Shown here: positions 47,832 through 56,111 of the stretch, piece after piece
How positions within the stretch are numbered: the first letter of the stretch is position 1
Layout of the letters: each line of letters begins with the position of its first letter
Source: JACVRM01 sp963809765
Lineage (GTDB): Bacteria > Actinomycetota > Thermoleophilia > Gaiellales > Gaiellaceae
Direction of reading: 5' to 3'
Assembly: GCA_963809765.1 (NCBI GenBank)
Contig: CAWEKT010000001.1
Location: forward strand, 496,001 to 560,000
Length of the DNA: 64,000 bases
Notes under the pieces: generated by a model
Seen by the model: only the letters and a program-made list of their open reading frames with translations
What the model was told of the DNA's origin: nothing
The model's database searches: none
Program-made: the position numbers and the translations under genes

Positions 47832-48461
47832 CTACCCTGGGCGCCGGAGCTGCAACGTCGTCACTCGCGGGTAGTCGGCATCGTCGGGCAGGCGCTCGCG
47901 CGTCCATCCCTCGAGGGCAGCGAGCAGCTCCGCGGCGGCCGCCCGGCCGGGGTCGGCGAGCAGGATCGAGCCGCGGTCGACGAGCCGTGGGAGCAGCGAC
48001 GCGAGCAGCGGCACGTTGCGCCGCTCGTAGGCGAGATCGGCTGCGAGCACCCAGTCCCACGGGCCGGACGCGGCGATCGGGTCGGCGTCGTCCCACCGGA
48101 CGAGGCTCGTCTCGAGCACGGCGCGGTTCGCGCCTGCGTTCCGCCGGAGCAGCTCGAGCGCGTCGGACGACCAGTCGGTGGCGAGCACGCGCGCACCGCC
48201 GAGCGCGGCCGTGACGCTCGGCAGCCCGAGGCCGCAGCCGAGCTCGAGGACGCGTTCTCCGGCTGCGACGAGCCGCTCCACGTGCCGGGCCAGCACGATC
48301 CCGCTCGGCCAGAGCTCGGCCCAGTACGGCAGGAACTCGTCCTGGGCGAACGCCTCCTCGTCGATCAGCGCGGCCGCGTCGGGCGGGTGGCTGACCCGCA
48401 GCGTGTGCCTGCCGACCCGTAGCTCGCTTCGGCCGAGCTCCACCGACGGACCCTCGCGCAT
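47832..48461 (-). CDS. Class I SAM-dependent methyltransferase (METTL/PF10294-like)
   Basis: A 209-residue Rossmann methyltransferase. PYWAELWPSGIVLARHV precedes motif I VLELGCGLGLPSVTAALGGARVLATDW (SAM-binding Gly-rich loop and acidic residue). WDWVLAADLAYERRNVP is motif IV and GSILLADPGR follows. The WPSG and DxxYE-type features match the nicotinamide-N-methyltransferase-like / Methyltransf_16 group, many of which methylate proteins at Lys. The target is unknown. It is divergent from the TrpB2 gene with only 35 bases between start codons. Confidence 0.82.
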   Translation of the reverse strand: MREGPSVELGRSELRVGRHTLRVSHPPDAAALIDEEAFAQDEFLPYWAELWPSGIVLARHVERLVAAGERVLELGCGLGLPSVTAALGGARVLATDWSSDALELLRRNAGANRAVLETSLVRWDDADPIAASGPWDWVLAADLAYERRNVPLLASLLPRLVDRGSILLADPGRAAAAELLAALEGWTRERLPDDADYPRVTTLQLRRPG

Positions 48462-48484
48462 CGGCGGTGGCGCTGCGGGGTTTG

Positions 48485-48490
48485 TATTCT
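48485..48490 (+). promoter_or_regulatory. TATTCT -10 box, probable leaderless start of the TrpB2 gene
   Basis: TATTCT ends six bases before the ATG at 48497, the spacing expected if transcription starts at the start codon. No ribosome binding site is present, consistent with leaderless translation. Confidence 0.5.
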
Positions 48491-48496
48491 CGCGGC

Positions 48497-49879
48497 ATGG
48501 CAGGCGAGACGAAGTTCCTGCTGCCGGAGTCCGCGATTCCGAAGCAGTGGTACAACGTCGCCGCGGACATGCCGAACCGGGCGCAGCCCATGCTGCACCC
48601 GGGCACCGGGCAGCCGGTCGGGCCCGACGACCTCGCCCCGCTCTTCCCGATGGAGCTCATCGGGCAGGAGGTGGCGGAGGCGCCCGAGATCCCCATCCCG
48701 GAGGCGCTGCGTGAGATCTACGCGCTCTGGCGGCCGACGCCCCTGTACCGCGCCCACCGGCTGGAGCAGGCGCTCGGGACACGATCGCGGATCTTCTACA
48801 AGTACGAGGGCACGTCGCCCGCGGGCAGCCACAAGCCGAACACCGCCGTCGCCCAGGCCTACTACGTCAAGCAGGAGGGCAGGAAACGCATCGCCACCGA
48901 GACCGGCGCCGGCCAGTGGGGCAGCGCGGTCGCGCTGGCGTGCCGCCTCTTCGGGCTCGAGTGCAAGGTCTACATGGTCAAGGTCTCGTACCACCAGAAG
49001 CCGTACCGGCGCGTGATGATGGAGACCTGGGGCGCGACCGTCGTGCCGAGCCCGTCGGACGAGACGAACGCAGGACGGGCGGTGCTGGCCGAGGACCCGG
49101 AGTCGCCCGGGAGCCTGGGGATCGCGATCTCCGAGGGTGTCGAGGATGCGGCGACGCGCGAGGACACGGCCTACTCGCTCGGCTCGGTGCTCAACCACGT
49201 GCTCATGCACCAGACGGTCATCGGCCAGGAGGCGATCGAGCAGATGGAGCTCGCGGGCGCCTTCCCCGACGCCGTCGTCGGCTGTGTCGGCGGCGGGTCG
49301 AACTTCGCCGGGCTGACGTTCCCGTTCATCCGCGAGAAGATCGCCGGTCGCGACATCGAGGTGCTCGCGTGCGAGCCGGCCGCCTGCCCGACGCTGACGC
49401 GTGGGCCGTTCGCGTACGACTTCGGCGACACGAAGCAGCTGACGCCGCTCGTGCCCATGCACACGCTCGGCCACGACTTCGTCCCGCCCGCGATCCACGC
49501 CGGCGGCCTCCGCTACCACGGTGTCGCACCGCTGATCTCGCAGCTGGCGCTCGACGGCATCGTGCGGGCCGAGGCCTACGGCCAGACGGACGTCTTCGCC
49601 TCGGCCCTCGAGTTCGCCCGCACCGAGGCGATCATCCCCGCTCCCGAGGCCGCCCACGCCATCCACGGAGCGATCCAGCTGGCGCGCCGCGCCGACGAGG
49701 AGGGGAGGGAGCGGACGATCCTCTTCAACCTCTCGGGGCACGGGCACTTCGACCTGGGCGCCTACGACGCCTACCTGGCCGGCGAGCTCGAGGACTTCGA
49801 GCTGCCCGAGGACGAGATCAAGCGCGCGCTCGAGGCGATCGAGCCGCTGCCGAAGCCGGCGACGGTCGCGGCGGCCTAG
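48497..49879 (+). CDS. TrpB2-type tryptophan synthase beta-like, PLP-dependent
   Basis: Condenses indole with serine (or related substrates) using pyridoxal phosphate. The 460-residue length and the N-terminal extension (PKQWYNVAADMPN, PMELIGQEV) are of the TrpB2 class. The PLP Lys lies in TSPAGSHKPNTAVAQAYY (near residue 115), the phosphate loop is CVGGGSNFAGL and ETGAGQWGSAVA follows the Lys. No trpA is adjacent, as is usual for TrpB2, which is thought to recycle indole or act with another partner. The ATG at 48497 is used rather than the in-frame upstream one, since a -10 box abuts it. Confidence 0.93.
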   Translation: MAGETKFLLPESAIPKQWYNVAADMPNRAQPMLHPGTGQPVGPDDLAPLFPMELIGQEVAEAPEIPIPEALREIYALWRPTPLYRAHRLEQALGTRSRIFYKYEGTSPAGSHKPNTAVAQAYYVKQEGRKRIATETGAGQWGSAVALACRLFGLECKVYMVKVSYHQKPYRRVMMETWGATVVPSPSDETNAGRAVLAEDPESPGSLGIAISEGVEDAATREDTAYSLGSVLNHVLMHQTVIGQEAIEQMELAGAFPDAVVGCVGGGSNFAGLTFPFIREKIAGRDIEVLACEPAACPTLTRGPFAYDFGDTKQLTPLVPMHTLGHDFVPPAIHAGGLRYHGVAPLISQLALDGIVRAEAYGQTDVFASALEFARTEAIIPAPEAAHAIHGAIQLARRADEEGRERTILFNLSGHGHFDLGAYDAYLAGELEDFELPEDEIKRALEAIEPLPKPATVAAA

Positions 49880-49907
49880 CCGCGCAGCTGCACGCCGGCG
49901 CGAGCCG

Positions 49908-50069
49908 TCAGCCGAAGATCCAGACCAGCAGCGCGACCGCGATGACCAGGCCCGCGACGGCCCAGACCAGCGTCGCCACGCTCCCGATCACGGCGAACGG
50001 CGTGTACCAGCGCCGCCCGCGGGCGACCTCGCGCGCCTCGCTCTCGGCGATGTCATCTACCTCGTTCAC
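49908..50069 (-). CDS. Small single-span membrane protein
   Basis: 53 residues from a GTG: an acidic amphipathic start (NEVDDIAESEAREVARGRRW) and one membrane segment (FAVIGSVATLVWAVAGLVIAVALLVW, about 28-52). The open frame extends to 50132 with a Pro/Trp-rich stretch that looks non-coding. Family unknown. It is convergent with the TrpB2 gene. Small proteins of this shape are common near metabolic genes in Actinobacteria, but I cannot name a role. Confidence 0.5.
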   Translation of the reverse strand: MNEVDDIAESEAREVARGRRWYTPFAVIGSVATLVWAVAGLVIAVALLVWIFG

Positions 50070-50158
50070 AGCACGAGGATTCCAGCTGCAGCCCGGTGTC
50101 CAAACATCACTCCGTCGTGGCATCGCGTTCATGAACCCCGACGCAACGGGCGCGCAGT

Positions 50159-50223
50159 ATCGGCGGAGGCGAGCTTGCTCGCCGCAGCTACCCCGCGCGC
50201 AGCCGCGTCTGACTCAGACGGCC
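50159..50223 (+). repeat. Dispersed repeat, copy C (left part only)
   Basis: ATCGGCGGAGGCGAGCTTGC opens the copy, with stem GGCGAGC-tt-GCTCGCC at 50168-50183, then GCGCGCAGCCGCGTCTGACTCAGACGGCC-type sequence. The right-hand block of copies A and B is not found. Confidence 0.7.
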
Positions 50224-50252
50224 GACCTGCCCCGCAACGAGGAGCACAGCGG

Positions 50253-50930
50253 TCACTGCGTGGGTGGGCGCAGGACCGCGAACGGGTCGGTGACCTCCAG
50301 CTCGCGCGAGCGGAAGGCGAGCACCGCCGCCGGCCGGCCGCCACTTCGCCCCGGCGGCCGCCGCTCGCCCGTCGCCTCGAGCAGGCCGCGGCGCAGCAGC
50401 ACGCGCTGCAGGTTCGTCGCCGAGACGCCGTAGCCGAGCGCCGCGGTGTAGATCTCGCGGAGCTCGGACACCGTGAAGCTGGGCGGAGCCAGCGCGAAGC
50501 CCACGTTCGTGTAGGAGAGCTTCGCGCGGAGCCGCTCACGGCCGGAGAGCGTGATCGCCTCGTGGTCGAAGGCGAGCTCCGGCAGGTCGTCGAGGGGATG
50601 CCACTCGGTGTCGTCGGGCACCCCGGGGTCGGCCACCGTCGGGACGAGGCCGAGGTAGGCCGTGGCGAGCTGCCACTCGACCGGATGCCGGTCAGGGTCG
50701 CTGCGCGACTCCAGCTGCTCGATGTGCGCGAGCTCGCGGACGTCGACCTTCTGCGCGAGGTGACGCCGGATCGAGTCCTCGAGCGTCTCCCGCTCGCCGA
50801 GGTACCCGCCGGGGAGGGCCCAGCGGTCCGCGAACGGCTCGCGCGCCCGCTGCCAGAGCAGCACGCAGAGCCGGCCCGCACGCACCTGCAGGACGACGGC
50901 GAGCGTGACGTGGGTCGGCCGCGAGCGCAC
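50253..50930 (-). CDS. NrtR-like Nudix-fold transcriptional regulator
   Basis: An N-terminal Nudix fold (LPGGYLGERETLEDSIRRHL, about 39-62) is followed by a winged-helix region (FTVSELREIYTAALG, NLQRVLLRRGLLEATGE). The Nudix box is degenerate: where catalytic members have REUXEE this one reads RRHLAQ, so hydrolase activity is unlikely. This arrangement matches NrtR-type regulators, which sense NAD-pathway metabolites such as ADP-ribose and repress NAD biosynthesis genes. The effector and target genes here are unknown. No NAD biosynthesis gene adjoins it. Confidence 0.8.
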   Translation of the reverse strand: MRSRPTHVTLAVVLQVRAGRLCVLLWQRAREPFADRWALPGGYLGERETLEDSIRRHLAQKVDVRELAHIEQLESRSDPDRHPVEWQLATAYLGLVPTVADPGVPDDTEWHPLDDLPELAFDHEAITLSGRERLRAKLSYTNVGFALAPPSFTVSELREIYTAALGYGVSATNLQRVLLRRGLLEATGERRPPGRSGGRPAAVLAFRSRELEVTDPFAVLRPPTQ

Positions 50931-50965
50931 GCCGGGGATTCTGTCGCCCCGCGGCTCGGCAGGCG

Positions 50966-51577
50966 TTACGGCCAGACCGGCATGTCGGGCCGCAGGTCGA
51001 GACGGCCGCCGTCGCGGCAGTCACTCGACCGGTACTCGGCCGGCATCTGCGGATAGATCTGCGCCAGCACCGCGCGGGCCGCCGCCTGCGCAACCGGCGG
51101 CGACGCGCCGAGGCGGACGGCCACGAGCGCCGTCGTCTGCACGGCGTAGCACTCGGTGATCGCCTCGTCGCTCGTGCCGGCGAGGTGCCAAGCCTCGTGG
51201 GCCAGGGTCTGCAGCGCGTGCAGCGTGCGCACGGCGTCCTGGGGGCAGTGGCTCCCGCTCGCCAGGCAGTCGAAGCGAGCATCGTGGTGCTCGCCCCGGA
51301 AGCGGTCGAGCCGCGCACAGATGTCGCGCTTGAGCGACGTGACGTCTCCCGGCCGGCCGTCGGCGTCGAACTCGACGCTGCCGGCCTCGCCGGTCACGTC
51401 GAGCGCGGCGCCGACGCTGCCCTGGCACTCGACGCGGACCTCGCGGCCGGCGATCTCGCCGGCGATCGCCGCGAGCCGCCCCTCGAGCGCGCGCGTCTCG
51501 TGCTCACGCCAGCCCAGCACGACCGCGACGGCGGCGAGCAGCAGCGCGAGGAAGAGCCGGGGCCGGGTGAGTCGCAT
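50966..51577 (-). CDS. Membrane-anchored hypothetical protein with an HEAWH motif
   Basis: One N-terminal hydrophobic span (PRLFLALLLAAVAVVLGW, about 5-22) and a 180-residue extracellular part. The sequence LQTLAHEAWHLAGTSDEAITECYAVQ near residue 125 has HExxH plus a downstream Glu in ITE, which could form a zinc-peptidase site. Cys at VECQG, DICAR, FDCLAS, SHCPQ, ECYA and SDCRD could form disulfides. This motif pair is seen in several actinobacterial proteins of unknown activity; protease function is inference. It lies 46 bases from the EamA gene. Confidence 0.6.
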   Translation of the reverse strand: MRLTRPRLFLALLLAAVAVVLGWREHETRALEGRLAAIAGEIAGREVRVECQGSVGAALDVTGEAGSVEFDADGRPGDVTSLKRDICARLDRFRGEHHDARFDCLASGSHCPQDAVRTLHALQTLAHEAWHLAGTSDEAITECYAVQTTALVAVRLGASPPVAQAAARAVLAQIYPQMPAEYRSSDCRDGGRLDLRPDMPVWP

Positions 51578-51619
51578 GCTGCTGGTGTCGGCCGCGCAAG
51601 GCCGCTGCTTGAAGACGGG

Positions 51620-52570
51620 CTAGGCGCGCGTGGGCTGGGTGGTCAATCGGCCTCGTGGCGCCGGTGCGGGCGTCTTCGCCCGCGCGGTCCCGGTGACGAT
51701 GAGCGCAACGCCGGCGACGATCACGCTGCCCGCGACGAGCGTGCGCGCGTCGAGCGACTCGCCCAGCAGCAGCCAGCCGAGGAAGACGGCCACGACGGGG
51801 TTCACGAACGCGTAGGTGGCGACGAGCGAGGTGGGTGCCACCCGCAGCAGCCAGCCGTAGGCGCTGAAGGCGACGATCGAGCCGAAGACCACCAGGTACG
51901 CCCAGCCGGCGAACGACTGTGCGCTGAGCGAGCCGACCTCGGAGAGCTCGCCCGTGGCGACCGACGCGACGATCAGGATCGCGCCGCCGGCGAGCATCTG
52001 CATCGACGCCGCCAGCAGCGTGTGCTGCGGCAGTGCGGCCCCGCGGGCAAGCAGCGTTCCGCCGGCCCAGCTCAGCGCCGCGAGCACGAGTGCGACCGAG
52101 CCGATCGGGTCGGCGCCGCCCGTCCCGCCGAGATCGACGAGCAGTGCCACGCCGACGAAGCCGAGCGTCAGCCCGGCAAGGCTGCTCCGGTCCAGCCGCC
52201 GTCCGAAGGCGAGCCGGTCGAGCGCTGCGATCCAGAGGGGCACCGTCGCCACGAGCAGCGCGGCGATCCCGGACGGAACCCGCTGCTGCGCCCACACCAC
52301 GCCGCCGTTGCCGAGCACGAGCAGCGGCGTCCCTGTGAGCGCCGCGGCCGCCCAGTTGCGGGTGGTCGGCCGCGGCGCGCCGGCCGAGAGCGCGCGGACG
52401 AGCACGTAGAGGAGCACCCCGGCGGCCAGGAAGCGGGTACCCCCGAGCAGGAGCGGAGGGATGCTCTCCAGCCCGAAGGCGATCGCCGTGTAGGTCGAGC
52501 CCCAGACGACGTAGACGATTGCGAGCCCGCCGGCAACGGCCAGGCCCCTGGTGCCCGGCGCGAAAGCCAA
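51620..52570 (-). CDS. EamA/DMT-family transporter
   Basis: 316 residues with ten predicted membrane helices in two EamA repeats. The first ends near LVDLGG with VYVVWGSTYTAIAFGLESIPPLLLGGTRFLAAG at its start, and the second begins GSVALVLAALSWAGGTLLARG. The family exports amino acids or metabolites, or salvages nucleotides; RhaT/YedA-like members are closest in pattern. The gene lies 10 bases after a tiny membrane-protein ORF and opposite a LysR gene, which may regulate it (divergent pair, inference). Confidence 0.9.
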   Translation of the reverse strand: MAFAPGTRGLAVAGGLAIVYVVWGSTYTAIAFGLESIPPLLLGGTRFLAAGVLLYVLVRALSAGAPRPTTRNWAAAALTGTPLLVLGNGGVVWAQQRVPSGIAALLVATVPLWIAALDRLAFGRRLDRSSLAGLTLGFVGVALLVDLGGTGGADPIGSVALVLAALSWAGGTLLARGAALPQHTLLAASMQMLAGGAILIVASVATGELSEVGSLSAQSFAGWAYLVVFGSIVAFSAYGWLLRVAPTSLVATYAFVNPVVAVFLGWLLLGESLDARTLVAGSVIVAGVALIVTGTARAKTPAPAPRGRLTTQPTRA

Positions 52571-52579
52571 CGCCGGGCC

Positions 52580-52678
52580 CTAGAGCTCGCGTCCGTCGCG
52601 CCGGGAGTCGGCGCCGAAGAAGACGGCGAGCGGCCCGGTCAGCAGGAGCACTGCGAAGACGATGATGAAGCCGGTCAT
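52580..52678 (-). CDS. 32-residue membrane protein upstream of the EamA gene
   Basis: ATG (52678) to TAG: MTGFIIVFAVLLLLTGPLAV-type sequence (FIIVFAVLLLTGPLAVFFGA is one membrane span) ending in DSRRDGREL, a charged tail. It is the only good candidate in the gap and its stop is 10 bases from the EamA start. No homologue is named here. Small hydrophobic ORFs in this position are missed by gene finders; coding status rests on start, span and operon spacing. Confidence 0.5.
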   Translation of the reverse strand: MTGFIIVFAVLLLTGPLAVFFGADSRRDGREL

Positions 52679-52737
52679 GCACTCAGAGTGCCTGCATCGA
52701 TCTATTACGACAAGTCAGGTATTATCTGGTATCGATC

Positions 52738-53676
52738 ATGCAGACTGATAGATGGCACGGGGTCGAATTGCGCCACCTGGCGGCGCTCAGGGCGATCGCC
52801 GAGACGGGTTCCTTCGGTCGCGCGGCCGAGGCGCTCGGCTACACGCAGTCGGCCGTCTCGCAGCAGATCGCCACGCTCGAGCGCGCGGTCGGGGAGCAGC
52901 TGATCGAGCGCCCCGGCGGGCCGCGCCCGGTGTCGCTGACGGTCGCCGGCGAGCTTCTGCTCCGCCACGCCCAGGCGATCGTCGCCCGCCTGGATGCCGC
53001 GAGGGCGGACCTCGAGGCGCTTGCCGCCGGTGAGGCAGGCGCGCTCCGCATCGGCACCTACCAGAGCGTGGGGCAGCGCATCCTGCCGGCGATCATCCGC
53101 CGGTTCAGCGCCGAGTGGCCGCGCGTCGACCTGAAGGTGACCGAGGCCAGCGTCGACCAGGAGCTGTTCGAGCTGATCGAGCGCGGCGAGCTCGACCTGA
53201 CGTTCGCCGACTACTCGCTCTGGGAGGGCCCCTTCGAGACGGTCGACCTGCTGCGCGACCCGTACGTGCTGCTCGTGCAGGCGGAGTCGCCGCTGGCCGC
53301 ACGCGCGACGGCGCCGAAACTGGCAGAGATCGCGGAGCTGCCGCTGATCGGCTTCCGCCAGTGCCGGTCGAATGCGCTGCTCGAGTCCCACTTCGAGGAA
53401 CGCGGGCTGCACCCCGACTACGTCTTCCGCTCGGATGACAACGGCATCGTCCAGGCCATGGTCTCGGCCGGCCTCGGCGTCGCGGTCGTGCCGAGGCTGT
53501 CCGTAGACGCCAACGACCCGACGTGCGTGGCGCTGCCGCTCGAGGGCGTCGTCCCGCCGCGACGGCTCGTCCTGCTCTGGCACCGCGACCGCTACCGCTC
53601 GCCGGCCGCCCGCGCATTCGCCGAGGTGGCCGCGGAGGCCTGCAAGGCCTTCCAGGACGAGGCAGTCGCAGCCTGA
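52738..53676 (+). CDS. LysR-family transcriptional regulator
   Basis: 312 residues. The N-terminal winged helix reads LRHLAALRAIAETGSFGRAAEALGYTQSAVSQQIATLERAVG (about 10-52), the classic LysR helix-turn-helix. Residues 95-300 form the periplasmic-binding-protein-like effector domain (ALRIGTYQSVGQRILPAI, ELFELIERGELDLTFADYSLWEGPFE, LIGFRQCRSNALLE, VSAGLGVAVVP). It is divergent from the EamA operon. The 59-base interval holds TATTAT (52720-52725) for this gene and AT-rich sequence on both sides, the expected operator region. Effector unknown. Confidence 0.92.
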   Translation: MQTDRWHGVELRHLAALRAIAETGSFGRAAEALGYTQSAVSQQIATLERAVGEQLIERPGGPRPVSLTVAGELLLRHAQAIVARLDAARADLEALAAGEAGALRIGTYQSVGQRILPAIIRRFSAEWPRVDLKVTEASVDQELFELIERGELDLTFADYSLWEGPFETVDLLRDPYVLLVQAESPLAARATAPKLAEIAELPLIGFRQCRSNALLESHFEERGLHPDYVFRSDDNGIVQAMVSAGLGVAVVPRLSVDANDPTCVALPLEGVVPPRRLVLLWHRDRYRSPAARAFAEVAAEACKAFQDEAVAA

Positions 53677-53700
53677 AACACGCACGACTACGCTGACGCC

Positions 53701-54585
53701 GTGGGCGTGATCGTCTGCGACGTCGGCCCGAGAGACGGCCTGCAGAACGAGCCGGACGTCCTGCCGCCCGACACCCGCGCCGAGCTGGTGCGCCGCCTGG
53801 CCGCCGCCGGTGTGCCTCGCGTCGAGGCAGCGAGCTTCGTCCGCGCCGAGCGCGTGCCGCAGATGGCCGGCGCCGAGGACGTGGTCGCGGCGGCGGGCGA
53901 TCCTGGCCGGACGGAGCTGTCCGGCCTCGTGCTCAACGAGAAGGGCTACGACCGGCTCCGCGAGACGTCGCTGCGGCGGGTCAACGTGACGGTGGCCGCG
54001 ACCGACTCGTTCAGCGAGCGGAACGCGGGCATGTCGCGCGCCGACGCCCTCGGGCAGCTGCGCCGGGTGCTCGAGCGGGCCGCCGCCGACGGACGGCCGG
54101 CGACGGCCACGGTCAGCGTTGCCTGGGGGTGCCCGTTCGAGGGGCGGGTGGACGAGGACGAGGTGCTGCGGGTCGCCGAGGAGCTGGCAGCAGCCGGCGC
54201 GGATGAGCTCGTCCTCGCGGACACGATCGGCGTCGCAACGCCGACGCCCGTCCGCCGGCTCGTCGCGAGGACCGCAGAGCTCGGCCGGCCGACGGGCGGC
54301 CACTTCCACAACACCCGCAACACCGGCTTCGCGAACGCGCTGGCGGCGCTCGAGGCAGGCGCTGCTGTGCTCGACGCCTCCGTCGGCGGGCTGGGCGGCT
54401 GCCCGTTCGCCCCGCGGGCGACGGGCAACATCGCGACCGAGGACCTCGCCTATCTCCTGGCCGGCGAAGGCGTCGAGACGGGCATCGACCTCGAGCAGCT
54501 GGCCGGCGTCGCTGAGTGGATGGCCGGGCTGCTCGGCCGCGAGCTGCCGGGCCAGCTGTACCGCGCGGGGCTGCCCGCGGAATAG
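53701..54585 (+). CDS. Hydroxymethylglutaryl-CoA lyase
   Basis: Cleaves HMG-CoA to acetoacetate and acetyl-CoA in leucine catabolism. The signature VGPRDGLQNEPDVLPP (residues 8-23) and the C-terminal GGLGGCPFAPRATGNIATED (near 223-242), carrying the catalytic Cys, are characteristic. The barrel also shows VAWGCPFEG and the metal His pair in GGHFHNTRNTG. The length of 294 is normal. Start is GTG, 24 bases after the LysR stop and on the same strand, so it may be cotranscribed. Other leucine-pathway genes are not in the window. Confidence 0.92.
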   Translation: MGVIVCDVGPRDGLQNEPDVLPPDTRAELVRRLAAAGVPRVEAASFVRAERVPQMAGAEDVVAAAGDPGRTELSGLVLNEKGYDRLRETSLRRVNVTVAATDSFSERNAGMSRADALGQLRRVLERAAADGRPATATVSVAWGCPFEGRVDEDEVLRVAEELAAAGADELVLADTIGVATPTPVRRLVARTAELGRPTGGHFHNTRNTGFANALAALEAGAAVLDASVGGLGGCPFAPRATGNIATEDLAYLLAGEGVETGIDLEQLAGVAEWMAGLLGRELPGQLYRAGLPAE

Positions 54586-54643
54586 GCTCCGCCGCGCGGG
54601 CGTTCAGCGCCCCTAGACCATCCGGCCGAGAGGAGACGCCCCC

Positions 54644-56090
54644 ATGTCGAACTACGCCGCTCAACCTGATCCACGGCGCTGGAAGGCCCTGGCGCTTCTG
54701 TGTGCGGCGTTCTTCATGGTCGTGCTCGACATCGCCATCGTGAACGTCGCCCTGCCGTCGATCGGTGAGGATTTGAACTTCTCGGCCGACAACCTGCAGT
54801 GGGTCATCACGGCGTACTCGCTGACCTTCGGCGGCTTCCTGCTGCTCGGCGGGCGGGCCGCCGACCTGCTCGGCCGGCGGAACGTCTTCATGGTCGGGGT
54901 GGCGATCTTCTCGGCCGCCTCGCTGCTCTGCGGCCTGGCGCACGGACGACGTGATGCTGATCGCGGCCCGCGCGTTGCAAGGCTTCGGCGCCGCGCTGCT
55001 CTCCCCCGCCGCACTTTCGATCATCACCACGACCTTCACCGAGGGCGCGGAGCGCAACAAGGCACTCGGCGCCTGGGGCGCCGTCGGCGGCAGCGGCGCG
55101 GCCGCGGGCGTGCTCATGGGCGGCATCCTCACCAAGTACCTCGGCTGGGAGTGGATCTTCTTCGTCAACGTGCCGGTCGGTATCGGTGCGCTGCTCCTGA
55201 CCCGCAGGCTCGTCGCGGAGAGCCGCCACGAGCACGAGCACCGCAGCTACGACCCGCTCGGCGCGGTGCTGGCCACCTCCGGGCTCATGCTCCTCGTCTA
55301 CGCGATCTCGGAAGCGCCGGACGTCGGCTGGGGCACGGTGCGGACGATCGGGCTGGTCGCTGTTGCGGCGGCGCTGCTCGCGGCGTTCATCGTGGTGGAG
55401 CTACGCCACCGCGCGCCGCTCGTGCCGCTCGACATCTTCCGCAACCGCCTGCTGAGTGCGGCCAACTTCGTCGGCTTCCTCCACGCAGGCGCGATCTTCG
55501 GCCACTTCCTGCTCCTGACCCTGTACATGCAGCAGGTGCTCGGGCTCTCGTCGCTGCAGACTGGCGTGGGCTTCCTCGCGACGGCCGGCACGGCGGTCGT
55601 CTTCGCAGTCCCGGCGCAGGCGCTCGCGACTCGGATCGGCCCGAAGCCGGTGCTCGTCGCCGGTCTCCTCCTGCTCGTCGCCGGGATGCTCTACTACACG
55701 CAGATTTCGCCCGACGGCACGTACGTCGCCGACCTCTTGCCGGGGTTCGTCCTGGTCGGCATCGGGATCCCGCTGTCGTTCATCCCGATCAACATTCTGG
55801 CGCTCGCCGGCGTCGAGTGGCACCAGGCGGGGCTCGCGTCCGGGCTGATCAACACGTCTCAGCAGATCGGCGGCGCGATCGGCGTCGCAGTCATGTCCAC
55901 GGTGGCGTTCACGCACGCCGAGACCCTGATCGGCGAGGGCAACCAGCCGGCCGAGGCCCTCACGACCGGCTTCACCTGGGCGTTCTGGGTCGGCGCCGCC
56001 TTCTGGCTGGCCGCCACCGTCGCAGCGATCATCTTCATCCGGCGCGACGAGGTGCCGGTCGACGCGGCTGAAGGCGCGGCGGTGATGTAG
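54644..56090 (+). CDS. MFS exporter of the DHA2 (EmrB/QacA) family (one frame break)
   Basis: About 482 residues with 14 predicted helices. The N terminus (FFMVVLDIAIVNVALPSIGEDL) is the EmrB/QacA motif D1-type opener; GRRNVFMVGVAIFSAASLLCGLA follows, then one extra base near 54,948 shifts the frame and the protein continues MLIAARALQGFGAALLSPAALSIITT (motif C). GWEWIFFVNVPVG is also typical. The C terminus ends VPVDAAEGAAVM with a stop at 56090. A ribosome binding site (gaggagac) precedes the ATG. Drug or metabolite efflux by proton antiport is the family function. Confidence 0.9.
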
Positions 56091-56111
56091 CCCGGCCCGT
56101 ACCCTGGCCGG

